Origin: Azolla pinnata
Lineage: Eukaryota > Streptophyta > Polypodiopsida > Salviniales > Salviniaceae
Length of the DNA: 21,914 bases
NCBI GenBank assembly: GCA_037176905.1
Contig: JBBBWG010010279.1
Location: forward strand, 1-21,914
Reading direction: 5' to 3'
Shown here: positions 9,630 through 21,194 of the stretch, piece by piece
Layout of the letters: each line of letters opens with the position of its first letter
Numbering within the stretch: the first letter of the stretch is position 1
Made by a program: the position numbers and the translations under genes
Notes under the pieces: generated by a model
The model's database searches: none
What the model saw: only the letters and a program-made list of their open reading frames with translations
What the model was told of the DNA's origin: nothing

Positions 9630-10547
9630 ATGGCCACGCCCTTGGATGCAGAGCTTCCATCTCCATCGCCAGGCCCTGCTTCTGCTCCCCCGGTGGAGGT
9701 CATACATGCTTGGTCCGGCCCTCGCTCCCTCAGCACCAGTCTCATGTACTCCTTTGCCCAGGTCAGCTGCTCCCTCTCCTCCTCCTCCTCTTGCGATTCT
9801 TCCTCCCCTGCCTTCTGCTCCCTCTCCATCAAACCCTAGAAACCCTGACCTTCGGAGCTCCTTTCCGCAGAGGGATGACACCAAGGTCGTGGACGAACCC
9901 TTGTACGCCCATTTTGTACGCGTCTCCGGAGCTCCCAGACCCTATGCCCAGCAGCTCCTGGCCTCGATGGTAACGCCCTGCTCTTTCTGCGTTTTCATCC
10001 ATCCCTTCGATCTCCCTCTCTCTCTCTCTCTCGTGGCTATGGTCGAGCTTGTGATATGCAGGAAACCGACGGCAACAAAGTCTTCCACGATGTGATCATG
10101 GCCCCCTGCGAGAAGAGGTTCCGGTACTGTAAGGTTAGCATCCTTTCATTCACCTCATTCCCTTTCCTCCTTCAAAGGGGATCATCCTAAAACCCTAAAT
10201 CGTGTCTCACGCCCATTGATGTAGCTCGTTTTTGCTTCGTCATTGATGTTGACCAGTAGACGTGTGAGCTCCTCTTTAGTTCTTTGGCGTTCTATCAATC
10301 AGAGAGTGCTTTCAAAAGCATGTACTGGTTGGTTGAACCAGATGTCCCTCGATCTGACAGGTATCTTTGAGTAACTAGAATCGCGTAGCGGAGATGTGGG
10401 TTTTTCATGTGCCCCATTTCAATGAATGCTCAGTCATGTTACATATTCCTTTAGATGAGCTTTTCCTTTGTACCCATCACAGTTTGAATGATTCCTGAGG
10501 AAGTGTAAAGGTATTGCAATGTATAGGATTTAGATTCCCGGCCACTC

Positions 10548-10609
<62 letters not shown>

Positions 10610-13600
10610 GTGATGGTGATGACATATAGATATGACTGTATCGAAGGTATATATATCCTTTCAGGGCTGTCGCAACGCACTTGGCCCTAATTTCCTCCAC
10701 CATCTGTGAGCTCAATCAGGCACCCAAACCTGCACCAGATATTCTCATAATTAATGTGCGCTGTAGATTTTTGTGTGTTATCTCGCATCTCCGCCAATAC
10801 TCTGTGACCGCAAGGATGTACCAGTTTCCTGTTTGAAGGCCATGTTTAGAAAATAGTAGTAAATTTAGCATAGTTTTCCATATTCCATATTTCCAGAATT
10901 AGCGCCTGATCTTACAGTTGGTTGCATTAAATTCTAAGTCTATGCATAATCTATGTGAATAATGAAGAAAGCTTTATTATTTTTGGTGTCTTTTTGTGTT
11001 AGATTCGGCATTTTTACATGAAAAATATCTTCCTTGTTTTCTCAATTGCAGCATATCGCAAAGCAAAGAACCCCTTGCTTGACCAAGGAGTTAATGAAAT
11101 CTGGAAAACATCTCATCCTTATACGGAACCCCTTGGACTCTCTTGTAAGTTTGTGTTACCTTTGATATATTGAGTCTGTTTCTTTTCTTTTTTGATTGAC
11201 ATGGCCGAATTAAACACTTGATTTTTAGTATGCAAGTTTTGACTATTCTTGGCATTTTGTGAAGTAATTATTTCTCATATCACTATGGCATGACATACAA
11301 CTTCTGTGACATTACAAAATTATGAGCCGGGAATCTCATATAAACCTTGTGATTTATTATACTTGAAAGACCAATACATTCTTCTAGTGGGAGGAACAGT
11401 CGATCCAAATTCTATTATCGGTATCTGAGGACAATAAAGTTCTCGAGCTAGTAGGTTATTTTTTTGTGCTGGTTTGGGCATTCAACATTATACTGGACTG
11501 TCAACATTCTTAAATTTTTATATTTAGCATGATTGTATCGCATCATAAGGGATCAATAGTCTAAAAATAGGTTAACAAGGTAAATCTTTGCTATATCGAA
11601 AGGTGATGATGGTCTGATGATACAGACGATAGGCAATTATTTATCTATTTATTTGAGAGTGGTTCAACATGCTCTAAAATAATAATGCACTGATTTCTGT
11701 AAAAAGTGAGAACTATCCTGTTCATTCATGGTTGGATCCTGATCACTATGTTTTTCAGCCTTCATTTGATAATGTTTTACCAGCATCAAGTGATGAATTG
11801 GATTTGGCACAATTATATGCTATATACAATGAATTGAAGCGGTTGGGTCACACTCCTACGATTGTTGATGCAGCAGATATACAAGCTAAACCCGAGGTTG
11901 CCTGCTGTCATTTTCTATGCTTTTGTTGAAAACATTTCTTAGTTGATTTTGGCAAAAGTAGGCTTTACAACAAACAAGGCACCCTCCCTCCCCTTAGCCC
12001 TAACTTAATAATGTAAATGATTGGTTGGTGAGGGTAATACACTTATGGATAGATATTTTTGAGGGACTATAACTCATGATTGAAGACCTGCGAGAAATTT
12101 CTTTGGCGTGTTGGTTTTCTACCATTTCTGCAAATTCTGATGCTTGATGATAAGTGAGTCTGCTCTGAGATTATCTCAGATGTATACTTAAATTGGGGCA
12201 TTTCAAATCTCTCTCTGCTGCAATGGCTTGTTTTACTAACGTGGGCTGATGTGGGTATATCTTTACTGTCACTGCAGGTAAAGGCTTTGAATAAATTAAG
12301 CTTCAACCTATTCCTTGTTATTTCTCCATCAAGTCATGAAAGCTGCACGTGAAAGATGTGGAAGAATTGTTGTATATGACTGATTTTTCCAGGAAATGTT
12401 GCAATCTGTATGTGCATCCCTTGAAATGCCGTTTCAGAGATCAATGTTAAGGTAAATGCAACCCATTATTGCTCATTATGAAGTTCTGTTTGTGATAATG
12501 CGACAGTTCGACCTTTTTTAAAAAATGTTACACTTTCCCTATAAACCAACTGTCTTGACAGAATACAGGAGATCCTTCAACTCCCCATGTTTTTTCTGCA
12601 TTGTATCTTATTTTGGAAGTTTCATTTTTTGAGAAACTTCCTTGAAATAAATTTCCACAGCTCATGATCTGTATTATATCAAACCCTGTGCCAATTTTAT
12701 CCATATTAATAGATGGGAGGCTGGAGGACGGGAAGAGGATGGTCTTTGGGCACCATGGTGGTATAAGGCTGTACATCGTTCCACAGGGTTTACACCTCCT
12801 TCTCAGTATCCAAAGAAGGTACAGCTCTAATACTTTTATATCAGACTTATGATTCAGAGCTTTGTGTACGTCGTGCTTTGTTTATCACTGGAATGATCAT
12901 CTTCAGACCTCTGAACAATTGGTTTGCCACAATTATGTATAGAGGGACTTGGTGATGTAGGATTCATAGCGTTCAATTGAAAGCAAAGCATCATATGTTA
13001 TAATCGTCTCATAATATAAATTTCAGCAGTAAGGGAAGAAATAAAGGAACATTGAACATAATACTGGAATGATCACTTCAGACCTCTGCACCCACAATTA
13101 TGTAATTACACTTAGTTACATGGCTTCGTGCACATTTTGTATGGATCTCCAACCAAAGAGGCTATCTTTCTGTTGATGAAAATTACCTTCAATTGCAGGT
13201 CTTTCCTCTAGAATTGTATGACATGCTTGAAGAATGTCTGCCATTCTATAATGCATTGAAGCGTAATGCTTTACGCTTACCATCTTCCAACACTTTATGT
13301 CCAATTCTTCCTGTGCCAAAAAACGAAAAGATATTAGTCTGGGTTGGTGACCGGATTGTACCACGTGAAGATGCCAAGGTTTGGGCTGTGAATATATGAT
13401 TCTATCAAAGTTAATATTAATATATTGATTTTGGCCTGCATTTTTCATGGAGGTTTCTGTGCTTGATTCCATTGTACAAGGAGGTGATGGAGTTTGGGAA
13501 GGTTTGCGAATATACAAAGGAAAAGTTTTTAAGTTAGAAGAGCATCTAGACAGGTCTATCTCTCTCCGAGTTCGTGCTTGCTATCAGAAAAGTTTTAAAA

Positions 13601-16600
13601 GTTATATAATATAGAGTCTTACAAACACTATGTTCGCAGGCTGTTTGATTCAGCGAAAGCAATGGCATTCTCAAATATACCTACCAGAGATGAGGTAAAC
13701 TATGTTTCTTTTTATTATCATGGAGAAATGGGGCTTTCTAAAGATGAAGAGTGTATATTTTCTTTTAATTAATCAATGTGTCTTATCGCTGATTTTTAAG
13801 TATCCACTGTTTTGTCCAAGTTAAGAAGAAGAAAGGTATATCAATGTCTTTATGTCTTATAAGAGGCCAGATTTGCCAGTAAGTCCAGACAAGAGATTAC
13901 ATCTTAGGCAAAATATCCAGATAAGTGAGCTAGGGAATCTTGTAATCTACACTGGTAGTTTCTCAAGTCAGATAACCAATCAAAGATATTGATGAACAAT
14001 ATGTTAAGGTTCAAATTGGCCTACTAGACCAAGCAGTTCATAAAATACTGTCTTTTCTTGAGAACAAACCCAAAAATATCTAAATTAGTAACATTTCGTA
14101 AGACACAAACGTTGTATGGAACTTTTTGCGAAAGCTTCTACTTGGACCAATCCATAATGGACAGGTCTCTATAGTGGGCTGAGAACTTTCAAGTTTAATT
14201 GATAATGGAGAGGTCTCTATAGTGACCTAGGCCTAGGTTTATTAGTAGTTGTATTGGGACTGTAGTCTAAATGGATATGTCATAATATACATTAATGTCT
14301 ACTATAGGTGTTTAGGCTGTAGGATAAGTCATGGTTAGAAGTACAAGTGATTTCAAGCCATTTAACCCTGAAAAAAATAGAAATCTTATGTTTCCTACGG
14401 TTCCATTACAATGATCTTAATGCATGAGGTGACATTTTGTCCTGTGCATGGGCATACATCATTCCTCTATCTGAACGTAAAGATGATCTGAGAGGGGGAA
14501 AAAACACCACAAATATCCACATTAAGAATACACTATACAAAAGTATATGACATGATGCAATTTGAATGAAACTATATTTCGATAATAATGAAGTATGGAG
14601 TTTTGCACCAAGATATGGAAACTGTAAGATTATTGGAATGGAACAGATAATGAGTCACATTTTTTATTGTCGAATGTGAAAATGTGAGAATGTTCCATAC
14701 ATATATACTACATGATAGTACATAACATTACTTTAGAGAATAGATGATGTGCCCTTTTGGTAACCAAAACAATGAAGAAGGCTTTCAGGGAAGAAAAGGG
14801 ATATTTGACATGTATGGTCAAAATTTTGTTTTCATTTTCATCATTTTTACTGCACTTATAGTGTAAAATTCTGATCTCTTAATATTAATACCATTTATTT
14901 TCAATTTCGTCTCCAAAACACAAAAACTTGGCTAAATGTGTTGATTCTGATACTAGTCATGTATCTTTATTTTGCTTCATTCAGGTTAAGAGAGCAATTT
15001 TCTCAACCCTTATCATCAATGGTATGTTTGATGGTGCTCATATCCGATTGACTCTTACCCGTGGAAAGAAGGTTTGTTCTGCTCTTTTTGCTGATGCTCT
15101 CTATTTAGAACTTGAACTCACATATGAACTGTTTCAGGTCACCTCAGGAATGAGTCCTTCATTCAACATGTATGGGTGCACACTCATAGGTATGAACTAA
15201 TAAATGCTTGACTTGCAACATTTTAATAAAGCTTGAGACAATGGTATTTTTCAACAGTATTGGCTGAGTGGAAACCCCCCGTGTATAACAACAATGATGG
15301 CATCCGCTTGGTGACAGCATCAACAAGGAGGAACTCTCCAAACGTAGTTTTTTTTAATCATGTTTTTACTTGATTTTTTGCATAGCTTTACTAGTTCCAG
15401 AAGCTTGATCTTTGCTTAATATACGAAGAACAATCTTTTCTTGAACAATCAATTGAAACTTTTTCGTTTTATACAAACTCATTGCAGTGCCTTGATTCCA
15501 AGATTCATCACAATAACCTTATTAACAACATTCTTGCAAAGGTAAAAGATGACTACAAATTTGCTGGCTAATTATAGATGATGATTTAACATTTAGTTCT
15601 CTTCAGGTAGAGGGAAATCTTGCAGCTGTTGCTGATGCAATCATGCTCGACGTTGATGGATTCGTTTCTGAAACAAATGCCACTAACATTGTGAGTTCAC
15701 TATGTTTTCTGCTCCTAATAAAACTCGTGAGGTTTGTAAGAATTTAAGTGCGCAATAAACAGAGGTCACCCAAGAGTACAGACCCCAGGGATTGCTAAAA
15801 AGGTTGGCATAGTAAAAGCGTTACGTACAGCTGATAACGGTCATTGTTTTGAAAGATACTGACCAACAACAAATCCCAGTAAAAAGATGTCTACCTCTAC
15901 GAGGTATTGTATACTTTTCATGAAACTAGCAGCTTAAGCGTGACCTGTTTTGAAGTGTTTTTTCCTGGTTGTCTGGCATTTTTCCTTTATACTAAAGACT
16001 AAAATATTAAGTAGAAATATTTTGCGACAAAAGCTCAATTTGTGGTTCATCAAATTGTATCCTGCGTAAGTGTTTTTAAATAACATAATTATCTGACTGC
16101 GTTATGCCATACCAATTCTCCTTCTTGCATGTAATGTCTGTCCAATCTTAATGGAGCACCTCTGCTCTAGGGGAATCGATCTTGTCACTGTATGTGTAAT
16201 TGTTGCCCAAGCATGCTATGCATGTGATGTGAGAATCCACAATGGTATTTTAAAGTCGTGAATATACCATTCTATCTTTAGAAAGTATTGACTAGGTCAA
16301 GATCTCATGACTGCATCCTGGTATCACGATTTCTACATAGCATTCTTTAAGTGAAAAATTCTGAAATTGAGATGACTGATTGCGTGGTGTTCATAATCCA
16401 GTTCATGGTGAAGAAAGGTATCGTGCTTACGCCACATGCTGATTACTGTCTACCTGGCATTACGAGGAGGACGGTAAGTGATATTTTCAGTTAAATCAAG
16501 TGTTCGGGCTTGAATATAAACACCAGTGCTTGTAGTGCAGTTGAAAACACATCTTTGAAGGGTGTGCTTCTGTTTTGTAGGTGATTGAGCTTGCAAGAGC

Positions 16601-17010
16601 CAAAGGATTCAACGTAATCGAGCGCAGGATAAGTATCACCGAATTCCATACAGCTGATGAGGTGAGGCAAATCTACCCATTGGTGAAGAAAAAAAGTACA
16701 AGATTAAGTTAAAGTCGGAATCTAACACAATGCGAGAGAAATGGATGGTGGCAGGTCTGGACAACAGGGACGATGGGGGAGCTTTCACCTGTATGAATCC
16801 GAATCAGATAAAATTTTGTTCATCTTTTTGTTCAAAGCAAAAGGGAAAAAATGCATGATGATGATCTGCCATTTGCACCAGGTTGTCGAGATCGATGGCC
16901 GGGTCATTGGCGATGGCAGTGTTGGACCAATAACTAAGCAGTTGCAAGGCTATTATGCTGAAGCAACAGAAACAGAAGGGGTTCCCATACCACAACCCAG
17001 CTTACCTTAA
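9630..17010 (+). CDS. Sulfotransferase-like / class IV aminotransferase fusion (BCAT-like protein), 19 exons
   Basis: Exons: 9630-9761, 9871-9969, 10062-10133, 11052-11144, 11759-11896, 12393-12451, 12713-12818, 13199-13378, 13453-13553, 13640-13694, 14985-15071, 15138-15189, 15258-15343, 15488-15541, 15607-15690, 16402-16473, 16581-16661, 16755-16790, 16882-17010. All introns are GT-AG and the joined frame is open for 571 residues. Residues 23-42 ([16 protein letters not shown]...) form a sulfotransferase-type P-loop; LILIRNP at 122-128 resembles the 3'-phosphate-binding motif. From about 285 the protein is a fold-type IV PLP enzyme: [13 protein letters not shown], Lys425 in LDSKIHHNN as the Schiff-base lysine, SETNATNI (Glu460) and TTGTMGEL. 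Plant homologues of this architecture are annotated branched-chain-aminotransferase-like; their substrate is uncertain to me. No transit peptide is evident, so cytosol is likely. The ATG at 9630 fits GCCATGG context. Catalytic motifs are intact. Confidence 0.93.
9831..9838 (+). promoter_or_regulatory. Telo-box in intron 1
   Basis: AAACCCTA, followed by a second AAACCCT at 9840, lies in the first intron of the aminotransferase-like gene. Telo-boxes near plant gene starts are known cis elements of growth-related and translation genes; function here is inferred only from position. Confidence 0.4.
10190..10198 (+). promoter_or_regulatory. Telo-box in intron 3
   Basis: AAACCCTAA near the 5' end of intron 3, about 560 bp after the start codon of the aminotransferase-like gene. 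It may be regulatory or chance. Confidence 0.35.
10548..10622. repeat. (TGA)n microsatellite in intron 3
   Basis: About 20 uninterrupted TGA triplets (10548-10609) continue as imperfect GGTGAT units to 10622, inside the 918-bp third intron. The open frames crossing it in other readings are by-products of the repeat. Confidence 0.95.
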
Positions 17011-19108
17011 CTGCATTGGCTCCAAATAAGGCTTCCTTTCGTGTACATTGGACTTGGAAGGTTCATCCTCTCCACTACCATTTTCAACATTGATGCAATG
17101 CATTGCAAAGTCTACACTTCTATCTATTATGACCTGATTTGGGGCCTCAGACAGTGTATTGGATCACATTGATCACATTATTGCCGGTCCCAGCCAGTAT
17201 GGCAAATTCAAATTTGCCGGTATGTACTAAATGTATAACCAGCCAGTTGCTTGATTGGCAGGTTAAAAAATTCGACTGTTGTATGAAAGGAAGTGTGAAC
17301 ATAGAGGATTGTTTGGTCCTCTCATTCCTTGATGTGGAAAGAAAAGCACGCATACAAATTACACATTTGATCAATGATCTTCTTGTGGATCCATCTGTGT
17401 ATAGTGGTTAATTCTTTGTGAGTTTGGAATCTAACTAGAAGCTTTCAAAGGATTAGTTCCATAAACCATCTCCAATCTAATTTGGGCAAACAAGGGGTTC
17501 AGAGTGTGTTTTTGAGCACAGCGGCCTACTAAATTGGAAACATAATCTGTCTTGTTTATAGATTTGCAAGCGTTGGGGCATACATACAATGGAGTTGGAA
17601 CTCCTCTTGAGTTCAAAAAGGCTTGGGTATTGCATCAGTTGTTTGGGAGGTCTTGGGCTCTAGTAACAATAATTCAAGTACTACCAAAATCGATGCATAT
17701 AGAAGTTACCTTCACTGATCGATGAGCAGGTCTGATGGGGCATTGAATACAGACCTAACGTTATTATTTCTCCCTTGGAGGAGACGCCATGTCCTTATAA
17801 TGAGCTCGGAGATCATCAATGAACAGAAGAGGTCAGCCAGCAGGTTGCATGTGGCTTTTTGCAGAGCTGATAGCAAGTTGTGTCAAGGACAGCTTTCTGC
17901 CAGACTCTTAATCAGCTCTGTCAAGCCAAAAAAAAAATGGAAGAATGTTGAAGCAAGGAGAGCAAATATTACATGCATGAGTCGAACCATCCACCAAATA
18001 CAGAGAATGATTTAGGGTTAGAAGGCTTTCAACGTCTGAAAGGAAATTCCCCATCATTTTGTTGTCCTGTTGTATCGAATGCATCCTTCGTTATGCGCCT
18101 TTCCAATCATGAAGCCGTACGGGGAAACATGAAACAGCATCCGAATCAGCCAACCATCAGAAAAGGAGATAAGGTTTGGAAAAGAAAGAAATCTACATTA
18201 TTGCTATTAGGTTTTCATTTTTCCGAGCAGATAGGAGATTGATATGGTTTAGGGTTTAGATTAAGGGCTCAAGGCATGTTTCCGAGTCATATATAACATT
18301 ACTGATGGTGTTTAGGGTTTTTTACAAAAGCGCATCTTGAGGTGATAAGCCCTAAAAGCTCAACAAATGCACTACAGTCTGTCCACATGAGATTTTTTAT
18401 TCCATCCATGAAAATAATAAGACCATAAATTTTCCAGTATCTGCAATGGGTCGAAAACGGAAAGAAAACCCTGACTAGAGGAAATCAATGAAACCTTAAC
18501 TGAGCCTACACCCTGAATGTAAAACACCCAAATGAATTTCTCACAATGCTTTTAGACTTTAGGATTTAGGGCACGGAAATGTGAGCAGTAAATCAATTCC
18601 GACCTACTACATGCACAACAAAAGCTAAAATCAGCAGATATACCTGCTGCTATCCATAATATATGCAAGCTGTGGCTTTGTCCATAATTTACAGATAGGT
18701 AGGTATGTGGAATCATACATATAATGGAAAGAAAAGGAAGTAGGTGAAGCAACTGTGTACATTCCCCCTTCCTTTTTGTTCTTTTTTCCCTTTGAGCATG
18801 ATGGCGATAAGTTTCCATTGAAATCTGAATTTTAAGCATCACTGCTTCGACATTTTCATCTATGGCCTCCCGATTCGTTAGCCATCTAATGCCATAACCG
18901 TTCTGTTCTGCGGATCTCGTAAAATGAGCAGATTTTATCATTTCTGTTAAAGCTGTTTTCACACAATTGTTTCAGAGAATTCTCCCAATGCCCTGTGCCC
19001 TTTGGGGTAAGGAAAAAATAAATAAACAAATAATATTGCCATGGCTGCTCTGTTCTTAGACTGAGTAGAAATGTGAGAAATTTACTCGATGACGAGAAAA
19101 TATGTTTT
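17011..19108. other. Region between two convergent genes
   Basis: It holds the 3' ends of the aminotransferase-like gene (+) and the HAD gene (-). Several frames of 90-136 codons occur: plus 17139-17411, 17722-18015 and 17973-18242, and minus 18962-18552, whose first codon is GTG. None has a recognisable domain and several overlap one another, so I do not call them genes. A polyadenylated transcript ending here from either side is expected, but no exact site can be fixed. Confidence 0.5.
18011..18322 (+). repeat. Cluster of telomere-like TTTAGGG motifs
   Basis: TTTAGGGTTAG at 18011, GGTTTAGGGTTTAG at 18246 and TTTAGGGTTTTTT at 18311 all lie in the same orientation within about 310 bp of intergenic DNA. 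Each has only one or two units, so this is not a telomeric array. Confidence 0.7.
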
Positions 19109-21194
19109 CTACGCTTTTTGCAGGCGACGCCATTCCATTATGGGCCAACCTCGCTCCTCTGCAAGCTTTCTGAGGCGCGAACCAGGGCTAACGACATAAG
19201 GATGGCCCACCTGCCCACAAACCAATGACTCCATGATTAGAGCTATGATAAAGCAATGGTTGTTAACTAGAATATGTTAAATGTTTGTTAAATATGTAGG
19301 ATGCATCAAATATGTAGAACACCCTGAAATTGCAGTTCTAAAATGATGAATATGCTAAATACTTGCTTGTTAAATACATCGAATCTGTTAAAATATGTGG
19401 AACACATGAAACATTGTGAAATTGGGCTCTAAAATGTGTCAAACATACTTCCAAAGGCCTTTAGTGATGGAACGTGCATGATTAGAGCTATTCATGCGTG
19501 TAAAACACATCAAACACTTTGATGAGGTTACCAAGTTGTATGTTGGATACCTGGAGAATTTTGAAAATGCAGCTCTAAAACATAGGATACACGATAAGTA
19601 CTTACCAGGTGCTCTAACAACTATTCTATAAAAGAAATACACATTTTTCCCAACAACTATCAAGCTTTTGGAACCATGCATAGAAACCAAGTGATACTAC
19701 TCTTACAGCTTCAAGCATCGGGATATCTGCTACACTATCGCCGAATGCAAGGCAATCATCTAGTGACAGCTCCTGTTCCCTCGCATACTCTCTGACTCGA
19801 TCTGCTTTTTCCGAATTGCTTGATGCCATGCATTTCAACTTTCCAGTAAATCTACAGAGCAAACCAAATCGAATAAATCAGCGAAGAGACCAGTGGGATG
19901 TGATAGCCCTGATGAAGATATGATAAAGACGTTGTACACCTTCCATTCTCCTCCACGAGCTCTGTTGCATACACGGAATCTGCACCAGTGTGAAACACAC
20001 TCATGGATTACAACTAAGAAAGCTTTAAATAATGCACACAGAAAATCTGCAGCAGTGCAAAACACGCTCATGAATTACAATTCACAACTAGAAAGCCTTG
20101 AACAGTGCATACATCTTTGCTCAGTGCAAACACACTTGTGAATTCAATCAGAGAAAATCTAAAAAAACATAGACATGATAAAACAAATGCAACTCTAATT
20201 AAGGATTTCAAACCAAGGAATCGCAAAAATGATCCAGCCCTTACACACTAAAAAACACCAAGATTATACCTGCACCAAGTTCTTTGGCTAAGGGGGCAAT
20301 CAGGAAGTCCAAACATCCAGTAACGAGTACTATTCGGTATCCTTGTTGCTTTAGTCTCGAGATATGTTCACGGGCTCCAGAAAATATCCTGCACAACCAC
20401 TGACTAATGAGCAAGGCTTCTGCATCCACTCTCTAATCTCTGTAGTGTTTGGGCATGGTCACTACCAAAATAAAGAAGATTCAACCTAGCTGAAAAGAAT
20501 TTACGCTTTTCCTCTACCAACCTCTTTTATCCTGATAAGTCAAATTCTGCATCTAGGTTCCACTCTGAATGTCAGAACACAAAGACGAATCTCCCTAGCT
20601 CAAAGAGCTGATGTTTCACCCCTACCCTCCTATTTCAGGCTAGCGAATGATTGAAGGATATAAAGAAGAGTTTTCCTAAGTCAAGAAAAACTAGACTTTG
20701 CCCCTACTCTCCTCTTTTGCACTAATGATGTTAGATAGGAGAAAGAAAACAAATGCTGATCTACTAAACAACTGATTTTTTGCCTTAATCTCCTCTTTTA
20801 CACGAGAAACTCGATTTTCTATGGGCAATTGTTGGGTTAGAGATTGATCTGTTCCGTGTTTCTAGCAGTGTTACCTGGGGCGGTAGTAGTTCTTGTACAC
20901 AACTTCTGCCATTTTTGGCTTGAGCTCAACTTCTCTGCCCTTGTAGATTGAGTAGAAGACGCGGTTGAAGAGGGCTCGATCGAATGAATCCAAGATGGCA
21001 TAGTACACGCACATGACCGAAAACCATGAGATCCACAGTGGCTTCAGAATAAAAGGGACCTCAGTGATGCGATGGGTGCAATAAGCAAACACCACATTCG
21101 TTCCTGTGATGGTTCCATCCACATCGAAGAATGCCACTTTCTTTTTCGTCATTCTGCTCACATCATCCTCATCCCTTCCACTTCGCCTTGCCAT
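19109..21194 (-). CDS. HAD superfamily subfamily IB hydrolase (phosphoserine-phosphatase-like), 5 exons
   Basis: Exons on the minus strand: 21194-20875, 20388-20270, 19979-19940 (a 40-nt micro-exon), 19851-19707 and 19210-19109. Introns are GT-AG and the joined frame encodes 241 residues from ATG at 21194 to TAG at 19111-19109. All HAD motifs are present: I, FFDVDGTIT with nucleophile Asp24 and acid Asp26; II, VLVTG with Thr130; III, SNSEKADRV with Lys175; IV, FGDSVADIPM with Asp198 and Asp202. Between motifs I and II a hydrophobic helical stretch at about residues 47-70 (FILKPLWISWFSVMCVYYAI) belongs to the subfamily IB cap. The protein should be a Mg2+-dependent phosphatase; its substrate is unknown. 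Length and motif spacing resemble the bacterial HAD-IB group that includes CicA. No clear targeting peptide is visible. Confidence 0.9.
19232..19604. repeat. Diverged tandem duplication in HAD intron 4
   Basis: CATGATTAGAGCTAT is perfectly repeated at 19232-19246 and 19477-19491. About 85-93 bp after each copy comes a TGAAA(A/T)TGCAG(T/C)TCTAAAA segment (19325 and 19562). A third related segment begins at 19417. The two blocks of about 130 bp are offset by about 240 bp, and the intron is 496 bp. Confidence 0.75.
19977..20160. repeat. 67-bp tandem repeat spanning the exon 3 splice acceptor
   Basis: AATCTGC(A)(C/G)CAGTG starts at 19977 and again at 20044, with matching downstream sequence (AAACAC(A/G)CTCATG(G/A)ATTACAA). 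A third, partial copy begins with CAGTGCAAA at 20122. The first copy contains the acceptor of the HAD gene's 40-nt exon 3, and the second carries a similar CTGCAG acceptor-like sequence on the minus strand. Confidence 0.85.

Noticed and set aside
9582..9632. Leu-rich N-terminal extension in frame with the aminotransferase-like protein
   Set aside because: It begins at TTG, not ATG, and comes from a TTC/CTT repeat. The ATG at 9630 has a good GCCATGG context and fits family starts.
9360..9884. 174-residue minus-strand frame with poly-Lys, poly-His and poly-Ala tracts
   Set aside because: It is the reverse strand of the triplet and TTC repeats and of exon 1 of the aminotransferase-like gene.
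10477..10715. Minus-strand frames encoding poly-Ile or poly-Ser
   Set aside because: They only translate the TGA microsatellite inside intron 3.
17722..18242. Two overlapping plus-strand frames of 97 and 89 codons
   Set aside because: They overlap in different frames and neither resembles a known family; likely chance in a region of moderate GC content.
18552..18962. 136-residue minus-strand frame past the HAD stop codon
   Set aside because: It opens at GTG rather than ATG, lies in the likely 3' untranslated region of the HAD gene and has no recognisable domain. I could not exclude a downstream alternative exon.
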